Below are positions 24,805 through 33,180 of a stretch of 61,307 nucleotides of DNA, piece by piece; position 1 is the stretch's first letter, and the number at the start of each line of letters is the position of its first letter. The position numbers were made by a program, and so were the translations under genes. Under the pieces are notes generated by a model that did not search any database, was not told the DNA's origin, and saw nothing but the letters and a program-made list of their open reading frames with translations. This DNA is from Catellatospora coxensis (GTDB taxonomy: Bacteria; Actinomycetota; Actinomycetes; Mycobacteriales; Micromonosporaceae), in NCBI RefSeq assembly GCF_016862635.1, contig NZ_BONI01000060.1:1-61307 (forward strand), written 5' to 3'.

Positions 24805-24862
24805 GGGCGTTAAGAAGGGCACCTTGCTCTACCTATGGCGATGTGAAGGTGCCCTTCCTTCC
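24805..24862. repeat. AAGGGCACCTT palindromic repeat
   Basis: GGCGTTAAGAAGGGCACCTT leads into an inverted pair: AAGGGCACCTT (24815-24825) and AAGGTGCCCTT (24846-24856), an 11-base perfect stem with a 20-base loop. The loop sequence is shared with the copy at 10851 when that is read on the other strand. It is in the 376-base gene-free stretch 24739-25114. Confidence 0.8.
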
Positions 24863-24902
24863 ACAGTGGACGGTGTGTGGAAGGGGCGCGGGCAAAACAA
24901 AG

Positions 24903-24944
24903 CGCCCGTCTTGGCAACCACGGGGGAAGTCGCCAAGACGGGCG
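24903..24944 (-). terminator. Intrinsic terminator, minus strand
   Basis: CGCCCGTCTTGGC (24903-24915) and GCCAAGACGGGCG (24932-24944) form a perfect 13-base stem. Read on the minus strand the stem is followed by CTTTGTTTTGCCC, a U-rich tail, which is unusual for this genome and marks a classical intrinsic terminator. It lies 170 bases beyond the patatin stop and probably serves that gene. Nothing else was recognised between 24945 and 25114. Confidence 0.8.
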
Positions 24945-25114
24945 TCACGGTCGAGCATAGCGCTAGCCGAAAGCTTTGGCCACTCCGGGTCCGCGCCGGC
25001 CGGGGAGAGTGGCGTCACACGGGGTTTCGGCTGGTCGGGGCGTTGCGGTAGCGACCGTCATGCGCGTCGCCGGGGAGGTTGCGCAGAGATCCTGAACGGA
25101 CGTTCGGCGGCGGG

Positions 25115-25951
25115 TCAGCACCAGACGGCGCCGACCTGCTCGACGACGTACGCCGACTGGGCGCGCCCGGCGCGGGCCGACGCCGCCCGGCGGGCCGGGT
25201 CGAGCATGTTGCGGCCGATCGCGGTGCGGGCGTCGCGGTCCGGGCTGATGACCGTCACCAGGGCGCCCGCCGCCTTCAGCTCGGCGACGTGCCGGGCGGT
25301 GCTGGTGACCAGGCCGCCGCCGACGGTGACCGGGGCGATGATGACCACCCGCTCGTGCCCCTGGGCCAGGTCGGCGTTGGTCGCCGAGCGCATGCCGCCG
25401 TCGATGTAGCGGTGGCCGTTGACCGCCGCGGGCGGCCATACGCCGGGGACCGCGCAGCTGGCGGCGACGGCGTCGATGAGCTCGACGCCGCTGTCGCGGT
25501 CGAACACGGTGAACTCGCCGGTGTGCGCGTCCGACGCGGTGATCTTCAGGGGCTGGTCGGGCCACTCGAGCACGGGCAGCCGGGACGCGATGACGGCCTT
25601 GCGCTCCTCGGGCGTCATCGAGGCGGCGGCCAGCGCGAGCGCGCCGAGGCGGGCGCGGTACTGCTCCGGGGCGCGGCTGCGGACCATCGCCCAGCCGTAC
25701 GCCAGCAGGGTGCGCGTGCTGATGCGGGCCGCGACCTCGTCCTTCGGATCCTCCAGCTGGGTCTGGTACCGCTGCTCGAGGCTGGGCTCGGTGGCCATCA
25801 CCGACGCGACCACCGACCCGGCCGACGTGCCGATGAGCAGGTCGGCGGTGCTCAGATCGACCCCGGCTTCGGCGAGTCCGGCCAGGATGCCCAGTTCCCA
25901 CGCGATGCCGGTGACCCCGCCGCCACCGAGCACGAGCGCTCTGCCCTTCAC
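25115..25951 (-). CDS. Patatin-like phospholipase
   Basis: 278-residue lipid acyl hydrolase with a Ser-Asp dyad. The oxyanion motif VLGGGGVTGIAWELG opens the protein, the nucleophile lies in LIGTSAGSVVASV (GxSxG), and the Asp in RYIDGGMRSATNADL (DGG). No signal peptide. The GTG at 25951 with GGAGG five bases upstream is preferred over in-frame starts up to 340 bases earlier. It stands between two MoxR/VWA clusters; patatins serve as membrane-damaging effectors in some bacterial defence systems, but nothing here ties this one to such a role. Confidence 0.9.
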   Translation of the reverse strand: MKGRALVLGGGGVTGIAWELGILAGLAEAGVDLSTADLLIGTSAGSVVASVMATEPSLEQRYQTQLEDPKDEVAARISTRTLLAYGWAMVRSRAPEQYRARLGALALAAASMTPEERKAVIASRLPVLEWPDQPLKITASDAHTGEFTVFDRDSGVELIDAVAASCAVPGVWPPAAVNGHRYIDGGMRSATNADLAQGHERVVIIAPVTVGGGLVTSTARHVAELKAAGALVTVISPDRDARTAIGRNMLDPARRAASARAGRAQSAYVVEQVGAVWC

Positions 25952-26291
25952 CGCCGCCTCCTTCGTCACCGCTGACGTACCGCCCAGCGGCCCTGCGACG
26001 CCCGCATCCGTGCGGCTGCGGCCGACCGGCGGCGTGCCCGGCGCTGGACCTTCGACGGTACTCCCGAGACGCGTGGTCATGCCTGCATATACCCGTTGAC
26101 ATGGCTTTCCACACCTCACGGCCGGGGTGCGGGCCGCGCGGGGACCCCGCTGCGCGCCGCCGCGAGCGGTGTGGCCGAATGGTTCCCGGTCGGTATGCCG
26201 CGGACGGGGCGGGGCCGCGACCAGCCGTTGGCCGGACTGTCGGCGCGGTGGTTTAGCGTCCGGTGTCTTCGACAGGGAGGTGGCCGTCCAC
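25952..26291. promoter_or_regulatory. Divergent intergenic region upstream of cluster B
   Basis: 340 bases between the patatin start and the DUF4132 gene, with no convincing coding frame of its own (the minus frame stays open but continues from the patatin gene without a ribosome binding site). It should contain the promoters of both transcription units. GGGTATATGCAGG around 26088 is the only AT-rich patch. No palindromic operator was recognised. Confidence 0.45.
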
Positions 26292-27218
26292 ATGGGATGG
26301 TTGGTGGCATCGGGTGGCTATGAGGTCACCCTGCGCGGGAGCGATCTGATCGCCCGTAACGCCAAGGGCAAGGAGCTGAAGTCGGTGCCGTCGGCGCTGC
26401 GCGACGACCCGGTGGTGACCGGGTTGCGGCAGCTCACCGAGTGGCTGGGCCGGCACGAGGCGCAGTGCCGCGCCGACATCGAGCGGTGGATGGTCCGCTC
26501 GCTGCCGGTGCCGGTCGCGGTGCTGGCCGACGTGTGGCCGGACGAGACCTGGCGCGCGGCGCTGACCGACCTGGTGGTCGGGGTGCTCGACGACGACGGC
26601 GCGTTCGACCCGGACGAGGTCGGCTTCCTGCGCGACGCGTCCGCCGGGCAGATCGGCATCGTGAACCTCGACGGCGACACGGTGCGGCTGCCCGCGCAGC
26701 GCGTGGTCATCCCGCACCCGGTGACCCTGCCCGACCTCGACGACCTGCGGGAGTTCGCCGCCGACCTGGGCGTGTCCCAGTCCGTGGACCAGCTGTTCCG
26801 GCAGATCTTCGTCCGCCCGGCCGATGCGGATCCGGCCGCTCGGCGCGTCGCGGAGTACTCCGGGGGCAAGTACGCCGAGCTGCGCCACCTGACGGCCCGC
26901 GCGACCAAGCTCGGCTACCCGGTGCGCGGCGGCAACGCGGTCTGCCGCGTGTTCGAGGGCGGCGTGACCGTCGAGGCGCGCTCCTGGGTCGGCTCCGACG
27001 ACCCGTACTACGAGACCGAGACCGGGGACCTGGTCTTCACCGACCGCAACGGCACCGCGCTGACCCTGGCCGAGGTCGGCCCGGTCGCCTGGTCCGAGGG
27101 CACCCGCATGGCGGCGGCCCTGTACGCGGGGCGCGTGGTGGAAAAGGACGAGGACGAGGACGCCGACGAGTCGGGTGACGACGCGGACGACACGGACGAC
27201 GAGGACGACGACGAATGA
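26292..27218 (+). CDS. DUF4132-domain protein (MolR/YehI-like), cluster B
   Basis: 308-residue protein carrying the DUF4132 domain found in the C-terminal half of the E. coli MolR/YehI protein: ADLGVSQSVDQLFRQIFVRP, EYSGGKYAELRHLTARATKL and VTVEARSWVGSDDPYYETE. N-terminal residues 1-140 are unknown. It ends in an extremely acidic tail (about 25 residues, nearly all Asp/Glu). The ATG at 26292 has GGGAGG 11 bases upstream; a GTG at 26280 is possible. The stop overlaps an in-frame ATG of the next gene (ATGA). It seems to be the DUF4132 part split from the giant protein that follows. Confidence 0.85.
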   Translation: MGWLVASGGYEVTLRGSDLIARNAKGKELKSVPSALRDDPVVTGLRQLTEWLGRHEAQCRADIERWMVRSLPVPVAVLADVWPDETWRAALTDLVVGVLDDDGAFDPDEVGFLRDASAGQIGIVNLDGDTVRLPAQRVVIPHPVTLPDLDDLREFAADLGVSQSVDQLFRQIFVRPADADPAARRVAEYSGGKYAELRHLTARATKLGYPVRGGNAVCRVFEGGVTVEARSWVGSDDPYYETETGDLVFTDRNGTALTLAEVGPVAWSEGTRMAAALYAGRVVEKDEDEDADESGDDADDTDDEDDDE

Positions 27219-27247
27219 GCGCGCACCCCACCCCCCGAGGAGTTGGC

Positions 27248-30200
27248 ATGAGCGAGCAGAACCTGACGCTGTTGGAGGCCGGTGCGGTGCTGCCCGCCGG
27301 GTCGGCGGTCGTCAAGGACGACACCGTCGACGCGCTGACCTCGCGCGCCTACCGGCACCCGGTGCTGGGCGAGCGCACCGTGGTGCGGCTGGTGCCCGGG
27401 ACCATCGGCGCGGCCGAGGACCTGAGCATGGAGTTCCTCGGCTTCGACAAGCCCGCGCCGGTCAACGAGGTGGGACTGGTCCGCCAGCAGGCGCTGGGCT
27501 TCCCGGCCTGGGCGCTGGTCCACGACCCGGCCAACGGCCACCACGCGCTGGCCCTGGTCAAGGAGATCGAGCGGCTGGCCCGGCAGGCGAAGTCGCGCAT
27601 CGGCCCGGCCAAGGACGGCTTCAACGCGCTCGGCGAGCGGCTGGCCCGTGCCGTGCCGCACTTCCTGCCGACCTACTACGAGGAGGCGGGCCGGGCGTTC
27701 CTGGCCGCCGACAGCACCACGTACGCGGCGACGATGTTCGGCAAGGCGCGCGACGCCGAGCGGGCGTACGCGCTGCGCATCGACGAGGAGCGCCAGCACG
27801 CGGTGTTCCTGGAGTTCGCGCTGGCCGGCGCGCTGACCGCGAAGGCCCTGTCGCAGCACGCCCGCGAGCTGGCCGCGCGGTGCACGCCCGCCGACGCGTA
27901 CGACCGCTTCCTGCGGCTGTGCGTGGAGCGGACCCTGGGCGGGCTGCCGCCGTACGCGCAGATGCACGTCGACCTGCGCCGCCTGGCCAAGGCCGCCAAG
28001 CTCGACCAGGCCGAGGCCGACCGGCAGGTGCTCGCGCAGCTGCTGTCCGCCCCGTCGCTGTCGCGCGCGCCGGAGGGCTTCTGGGCCGCGTACGCCGGCG
28101 CGCTGGCCGAACTCGCCGCCGCCGACCCGGCCCTGCGCGGCCGCCTGCTGGGCATGTTCCCGCAGCACGTCGCCGACGACGTCTGGCTGGAGGTGCTGGA
28201 GCGGGCCGCGGCGACCGCCGCGCTGACCGAGCCGCAGGGCACGGTGCCCGCCGCGGCCGAGTCGCCCGACGGACCGGCCGGCTGGCTCGGCCGCTTCGAC
28301 GTGCACCGCCAGCGCCGCGGCTGGCGCAACGGCGGCAGCCGCTCGGCCCGCCTGCTGGCGCTGCTCGACCGGATGTCCGGCAGGTTGAAGGCCGACGGGC
28401 TGCCCGTGGTGCTGTGCCGCCGGCACAGCGGTGTCGACCTCGACCTGCTCGACGCCTGCCTGGCGGCCGGCGTGCCGATCGCCGACCCCGACGGCAACGC
28501 CCGCTACCAGGTGTCGCGCTGGCTGTCCGATGAGGGCGAGGGCCGCCGGGACCTGGTCGCGATCGCCGGTGACGGCCGCTTCCTGCGGGCGCTGGCCGAA
28601 GCGGTCGAGCAGCACCTGCGGCCGAACTACCGGGAGACCGCGGGCGACCCCGAGCGGGTGCGTGCCGTCACCGCCGTGCCGGGCCTGCGCACCGCGGCCC
28701 ATGCCTTCCTGGACCGGCTCGCCGCGGACGGCGCGGGGCACGGCCTGCCCACGCTCGCCGCGCACCTGGACCGGATGGCCCTGCTGGGCTGCTCCGACGG
28801 CGTCGCCGTCAACCCGGAGGCGGCCGAGCGGGTGCTCGGCCACGACGTCGCCGCGCTGCTGGGCCGCACCCTGCGCGCCGGGGTGCTCGACGAGCTCGGC
28901 TGGCCCGCGCTGGAGGAGGCGGTCGCCCGGCTGGGCGTGACCGTCGACGACGACGAGGACAACCTCGCCGTGGTGGCGCAGTGGCCGCACCTGGTGCTGC
29001 GCCGCGGCGACCTGGTGCTGGTCGTCGGCGAGAACGGCGTCGAAATGGAGCACATGCTGCGCATCCCCGCCGACCAGCGCCACTACCTGTGGCGGCTGGT
29101 GCTGCGCTACACCGGCGGGCAGCTGCTGGTCTGCTGGGACATCGGCCGGGAACGGGCCGGCTACTGGAGCGGCGCGCCCGACGACGTGTTCATCGTGCCC
29201 GACGACGCCTTCGAGACGGGCAACACCGCCTCGCAGCCGCTGCCCGGCGGCGGCCGGACCGCGGGCGGCCGCCCGCTGCACGTCGGCGACCGCAGCGAGC
29301 GCCGCGTCGGCCGGGTGCTCACCGACGGTGTCACGCACTGGGTGATCCGCCACAACGGCGACAAGCTGGTCAGCCAGGAGTTCAACCCGGTCACCGGCGA
29401 GCGCGGCCGGGCCAGCCTGCCCGCGTTCTTCGAGGACGGCGCGGCCGACGGCGAATCGCTGGTGCTGACCGCGTCCCGGCTCGCGCCGCGCGACCCGGCC
29501 ATGCCGTCGTCCGAGCTGCTCGGCTGGCGGGTGCGCCGCGGTGCCGACGGCAGCCTGACCGGCGTGGCGACCGACGGCACCGCGTACACGCTGCCCGCCG
29601 GCGCCAAGGCCAAGGGCGAGCTGACCGGCGCGCTGCGCCTGCCCGGCTCCGACGTGGTCTGCGGGGTGCTGACCTCGAACAACTGGCGCAGCAGCACGCT
29701 GACCCTGGTCGACCCGGCGGGCATGATCCTCGGCGAGTACACGCCCCCGCAGGGCCCGTCGGCGTACGCCCGCGGCACCCGGCTGGTGCCCGGGGCCGGT
29801 TACTGGCACCTGCTGCGCCCGCGCGACGAGGCCGGTTCGGCCGCGCTGCGCGCGCTCACCGACGAGCGGTGCGCCGAACTGCTGCACGCGGCAGCCGCGG
29901 CGGTCACCGCCGCGGAGGACGCCGCGGCCGGGCACGCGGCGCTGAAGGCGCTGGTCGCCGAGCGCCTGCCGGAGATCACCGACCCGGCGCTGCGGGCCGG
30001 GGTCGCCGGGCTCGTCGAGCGGGCCACCGTGCACGTCACCCGGCTCGCCGGGCTGCGCGACCGGTGCGCGGGCCGGGCCGTCGAGACCGCGGCCAAGCCG
30101 GCCGAGGAGTGGACCGGCGGCGTGCAGGACCACGTGCTCAGCCACGCGCTGTCCGGCCTCATGCCGTACTGCTACAGCCGCCGCGACAGCGCGGTGCGCC

Positions 30201-32026
30201 TGCTCACCATGACGGGAGCGGCGTTCACCGCCGCCGAGGCGCCCACCGGCGACCTCGACCTGGAGGCCGACGACGACTGGTTCGACGTGCTCGGCGTGCT
30301 GCCTGCGGCGATGTACCGCGCGGCGAGCCCGGTGACCAGCCCGGAGCACCGGGCCGCGCTGCTGGAACTGCTCGACGTGTGCGCCCGCAGCGGGCTGCTC
30401 ACGCCGGGCTCCCGGCTGCGGCAGCTCGAGCTGAAGGCCGACCAGCCCGTCGACGAGGACGGGCTGCCCGGCACGGTGCTGACCTTCGGCGCGCGCCGCC
30501 TGCTGGTGCTGTCCGCCGACGCCGACGACCGTGAGGTCAAGGGGCTGGAGTACGCCCCGGACGGGGTGTTCGGCGCGCTGCCCGGATACGCCATCACCAG
30601 GGAGCGGGTGCTGGACACCGGCATCGCCACCCCCGCCGTGCTCGCCGAGTTCACCCGCCTGCTGGCCGCGAACGGGCCGACCGCGTGGCAGCCCGATCGG
30701 GTCGCCGCGCTCTCGGACGCCGCGGGGATCAGCCTCGCTGAGGCGACCATGGTGCTGGCGGGCCTGCCCCAGCAGGCGTGGCACAAGCCGGAGTCGGAAT
30801 GGGTGCGCGAGCTGCTCGGCGTCGACCCCGCCGCGGCGGCCGCCGCCGCGAGCCGGATGCGGTCGGGCAGCGTCACCGCGACCGCGCGGATGCTGGCCCT
30901 GCTGCTGCCGTCTGACCTGGCCGCGTTGTGGCGGTCCGGTCCGGCGTCCGGGCAGTTCGCAGCCGCGTGGACGGAGCGCCACGGCGTGCGCCGCCCGGTG
31001 CGCGACGACCTGATCGTCGCCATCGACAAGGCCGATGTGGACGGCTCGATGAACGCCTCCGAGCTGATCCACGGCATCGCCAACCCGGACACCTGCCGCT
31101 GGCTGCACGGCACGGTCGACGGCATCGACGACGACGATGTGTTCGTCGCGCTCGCCAAGTGCCTGCCGTGGCTGGTCTACCACCTGCCGGCCGACGACCC
31201 GATCCGGGCCGCGCTACCCCGAACGGTCGAGCTGGCCCAGGCCCGGCTGGCCGACCCGGCGCTGTCCCTGCCGATCGGCTACGTCACCGAACGCAAGGCC
31301 GACGGCATGCTGGCGGCGACCGGCGCGACCCGGGTCGACGGCGCCGACGGCAGCATCTCGGCCGGGGCGGTGCTGCTGCCGCCGGACACCGGCTGGCGCG
31401 TCGTGCACCTGCGCCCCGCGCTGCTGACCGGCGTCGACGACCCGGTGCGGCACGTGCTGCGGGCCAGGCTCGACAGCCATCAGGACGGTGTCGACGCGGC
31501 GCTGCACGCGCTGCTCGGCGGCCAGCTCGCGCGGCTGGTCGGCTACCCGGTGCCGGCCGGGATCGACGGGTACGCCCAGGACCCGACCCGGTCCGTGCCC
31601 GACCTGGTGGCCCGGGTCGCGCAGGAGCGCGGCCTGACCGCCGACGCGGCGGCGCTGTACCTGCAGCTGCTCGCGCTGCCGGACCCGACCGACCGCAACA
31701 CGGCGCTGTGGACGGGCTGGAAGCCGGCCCGGCTGAAGGCGGCCCGCGCCGCGCTGGCCGCCACGGACCTCGTGGTCGAGGCCAAGCGGCCCCGGGCCGG
31801 GCGCAGCCTGTTCCTGCCTTGCGGCTGGCTCGCGCTCAAGGCCCCGCACCTGCCCCTGGAGCGGTGGAAGCTGCCGCTGCTCATCGGCGGCGAGAACGGG
31901 GTGTCCGGCCTGGACATCGTGCTGCCGGTCGCGCCCGCGCCGCAGCTGTTCGCGCTGGCCTGGGACAGGATCACCGCGGGCGACGGACCCCGATTCGACG
32001 AACTGGTAACCGAGAGGCGCCGATGA
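27248..32026 (+). CDS. Giant cytoplasmic protein of MoxR/VWA cluster B
   Basis: 1,592-residue protein, no signal peptide or membrane helix. Not assigned to a catalytic family. It is helical at the N-terminus (GFDKPAPVNEVGLVRQQALG, FLPTYYEEAGRAF), then alternates beta segments and helical blocks; the C-terminus reads PCGWLALKAPHLPLERWKLP. Proteins of this size and position accompany MoxR/DUF5682/SWIM genes in actinobacteria, and it may correspond in role to MolR/YehI. ATG at 27248 has GAGGAG five bases upstream; an ATG at 27215 overlapping the previous stop is an alternative. Its stop overlaps the MoxR start (ATGA). Confidence 0.82.
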   Translation: MSEQNLTLLEAGAVLPAGSAVVKDDTVDALTSRAYRHPVLGERTVVRLVPGTIGAAEDLSMEFLGFDKPAPVNEVGLVRQQALGFPAWALVHDPANGHHALALVKEIERLARQAKSRIGPAKDGFNALGERLARAVPHFLPTYYEEAGRAFLAADSTTYAATMFGKARDAERAYALRIDEERQHAVFLEFALAGALTAKALSQHARELAARCTPADAYDRFLRLCVERTLGGLPPYAQMHVDLRRLAKAAKLDQAEADRQVLAQLLSAPSLSRAPEGFWAAYAGALAELAAADPALRGRLLGMFPQHVADDVWLEVLERAAATAALTEPQGTVPAAAESPDGPAGWLGRFDVHRQRRGWRNGGSRSARLLALLDRMSGRLKADGLPVVLCRRHSGVDLDLLDACLAAGVPIADPDGNARYQVSRWLSDEGEGRRDLVAIAGDGRFLRALAEAVEQHLRPNYRETAGDPERVRAVTAVPGLRTAAHAFLDRLAADGAGHGLPTLAAHLDRMALLGCSDGVAVNPEAAERVLGHDVAALLGRTLRAGVLDELGWPALEEAVARLGVTVDDDEDNLAVVAQWPHLVLRRGDLVLVVGENGVEMEHMLRIPADQRHYLWRLVLRYTGGQLLVCWDIGRERAGYWSGAPDDVFIVPDDAFETGNTASQPLPGGGRTAGGRPLHVGDRSERRVGRVLTDGVTHWVIRHNGDKLVSQEFNPVTGERGRASLPAFFEDGAADGESLVLTASRLAPRDPAMPSSELLGWRVRRGADGSLTGVATDGTAYTLPAGAKAKGELTGALRLPGSDVVCGVLTSNNWRSSTLTLVDPAGMILGEYTPPQGPSAYARGTRLVPGAGYWHLLRPRDEAGSAALRALTDERCAELLHAAAAAVTAAEDAAAGHAALKALVAERLPEITDPALRAGVAGLVERATVHVTRLAGLRDRCAGRAVETAAKPAEEWTGGVQDHVLSHALSGLMPYCYSRRDSAVRLLTMTGAAFTAAEAPTGDLDLEADDDWFDVLGVLPAAMYRAASPVTSPEHRAALLELLDVCARSGLLTPGSRLRQLELKADQPVDEDGLPGTVLTFGARRLLVLSADADDREVKGLEYAPDGVFGALPGYAITRERVLDTGIATPAVLAEFTRLLAANGPTAWQPDRVAALSDAAGISLAEATMVLAGLPQQAWHKPESEWVRELLGVDPAAAAAAASRMRSGSVTATARMLALLLPSDLAALWRSGPASGQFAAAWTERHGVRRPVRDDLIVAIDKADVDGSMNASELIHGIANPDTCRWLHGTVDGIDDDDVFVALAKCLPWLVYHLPADDPIRAALPRTVELAQARLADPALSLPIGYVTERKADGMLAATGATRVDGADGSISAGAVLLPPDTGWRVVHLRPALLTGVDDPVRHVLRARLDSHQDGVDAALHALLGGQLARLVGYPVPAGIDGYAQDPTRSVPDLVARVAQERGLTADAAALYLQLLALPDPTDRNTALWTGWKPARLKAARAALAATDLVVEAKRPRAGRSLFLPCGWLALKAPHLPLERWKLPLLIGGENGVSGLDIVLPVAPAPQLFALAWDRITAGDGPRFDELVTERRR

Positions 32027-33180
32027 CCACCACCACCCCTGCCCGGCAGGTCGACCCTGCCGAGCACGCGTACGCCAGCGAGCTGGCGTTCCTGGCCGCG
32101 TACGACGGCGGGCCGCGCCCGCCCGGCTGGCGGCTCACCCCCCGCGCCGTGGTCACCTTCATCACCGGCAGCGACGGCCGCGAGCTGGAGCTGGCCAAGG
32201 AGGACCGCCGCGACGGCCTGCCGAACAAGCTGGCGGTCCCGGCGAAGTTCGTCGGTGAGCGCGCCCTGGTCGAGCGGTGCGTGGTCACCCTCGCCGGGGA
32301 GCGCGGCCTGCTCCTGGTCGGCGAGCCGGGCACGGCCAAGTCGATGCTGTCCGAACTGCTGTCCGCGGCCGTCTGCGGGAGCAGCGAGCTGGTCGTGCAG
32401 GGCACCGCGGGCACCACCGAGGACCAGCTGCGCTACGGCTGGAACTACGCGCTGCTGCTGGCCCACGGCCCGAGCAGCGAGGCGCTGGTGCCCTCGCCGA
32501 TCCTGTCGGCGATGCGCACCGGCGCGGTGGCCCGCGTCGAAGAGATCACCCGCTGCCTGCCCGAGGTGCAGGACGCGCTGGTGTCGCTGCTGTCCGACCG
32601 CCGCATCGCGGTGCCGGAGCTGGCCGGCACCGACGGCGCGACGGTGCACGCCGCGCCCGGCTTCACCCTGATCGCCACCGCGAACCTGCGCGACCGGGGC
32701 GTGTCGGAGATGTCGGCGGCCCTCAAGCGCCGCTTCAACTTCGAGACCGTCGGCCCGATCGGCGACCTCGCGGCCGAGACCGCGCTGGTCGGCAAGCAGG
32801 CCCGCGCCGCGCTGGAGCGGGTCAAGGCCCCGTTCGCGGTCGACGACGCGGTGCTCGAAGCGCTGGTCACCGCGTTCCGGGACCTGCGCGAGGGCCGCTC
32901 GGTCGAGGGCTGGGACGTGGAGCGCCCGTCGACGGTGATGAGCACCGCCGAGGCGGTCGCCGTGGCGACGTCGCTGGGCCTGGCCCAGGCGTACTTCCCC
33001 GGCGACCGGGACGTGCTGTCGCTGCTGCCCGGGCACCTGCTCGGCGTGGTGCGCAAGGACGACCCGGCCGACGGCGCGAAGCTGCTCGGCTACTGGGACG
33101 GGGCGGTGCGCCGCCGCGCCGAGGACGGCGCGCGGCTGTGGCGGCGACTGTGGGAACTGCGTGATGTCCTCGGTGGCTGA
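32023..33180 (+). CDS. MoxR-type AAA+ ATPase (YehL-like), cluster B
   Basis: 385-residue AAA+ ATPase. Walker A GEPGTAKS (100-107) is intact. The Walker B region reads GAVARVEEITRCLPEVQDAL (about 167-186), where the expected Asp-Glu is Glu-Glu, and the sensor-1 segment is IATANLRDRG. The substitution in Walker B is seen directly; whether it slows hydrolysis is unknown. ATG at 32023 overlaps the preceding stop (ATGA), and the next gene begins 20 bases before this gene ends. By position and sequence it resembles E. coli YehL. Confidence 0.9.
   Translation: MTTTTPARQVDPAEHAYASELAFLAAYDGGPRPPGWRLTPRAVVTFITGSDGRELELAKEDRRDGLPNKLAVPAKFVGERALVERCVVTLAGERGLLLVGEPGTAKSMLSELLSAAVCGSSELVVQGTAGTTEDQLRYGWNYALLLAHGPSSEALVPSPILSAMRTGAVARVEEITRCLPEVQDALVSLLSDRRIAVPELAGTDGATVHAAPGFTLIATANLRDRGVSEMSAALKRRFNFETVGPIGDLAAETALVGKQARAALERVKAPFAVDDAVLEALVTAFRDLREGRSVEGWDVERPSTVMSTAEAVAVATSLGLAQAYFPGDRDVLSLLPGHLLGVVRKDDPADGAKLLGYWDGAVRRRAEDGARLWRRLWELRDVLGG

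Noticed and set aside
25952-26293. Longer start for the patatin gene
   Set aside because: The GTG at 25951 has an ideally spaced GGAGG and begins just before the conserved Gly-rich motif; the extension is low-complexity.
27008-31183. 1,391-codon minus-strand open frame across cluster B
   Set aside because: Low-complexity composition, no domains, lies opposite the DUF4132 and giant genes, which have ribosome binding sites and coupled overlaps.
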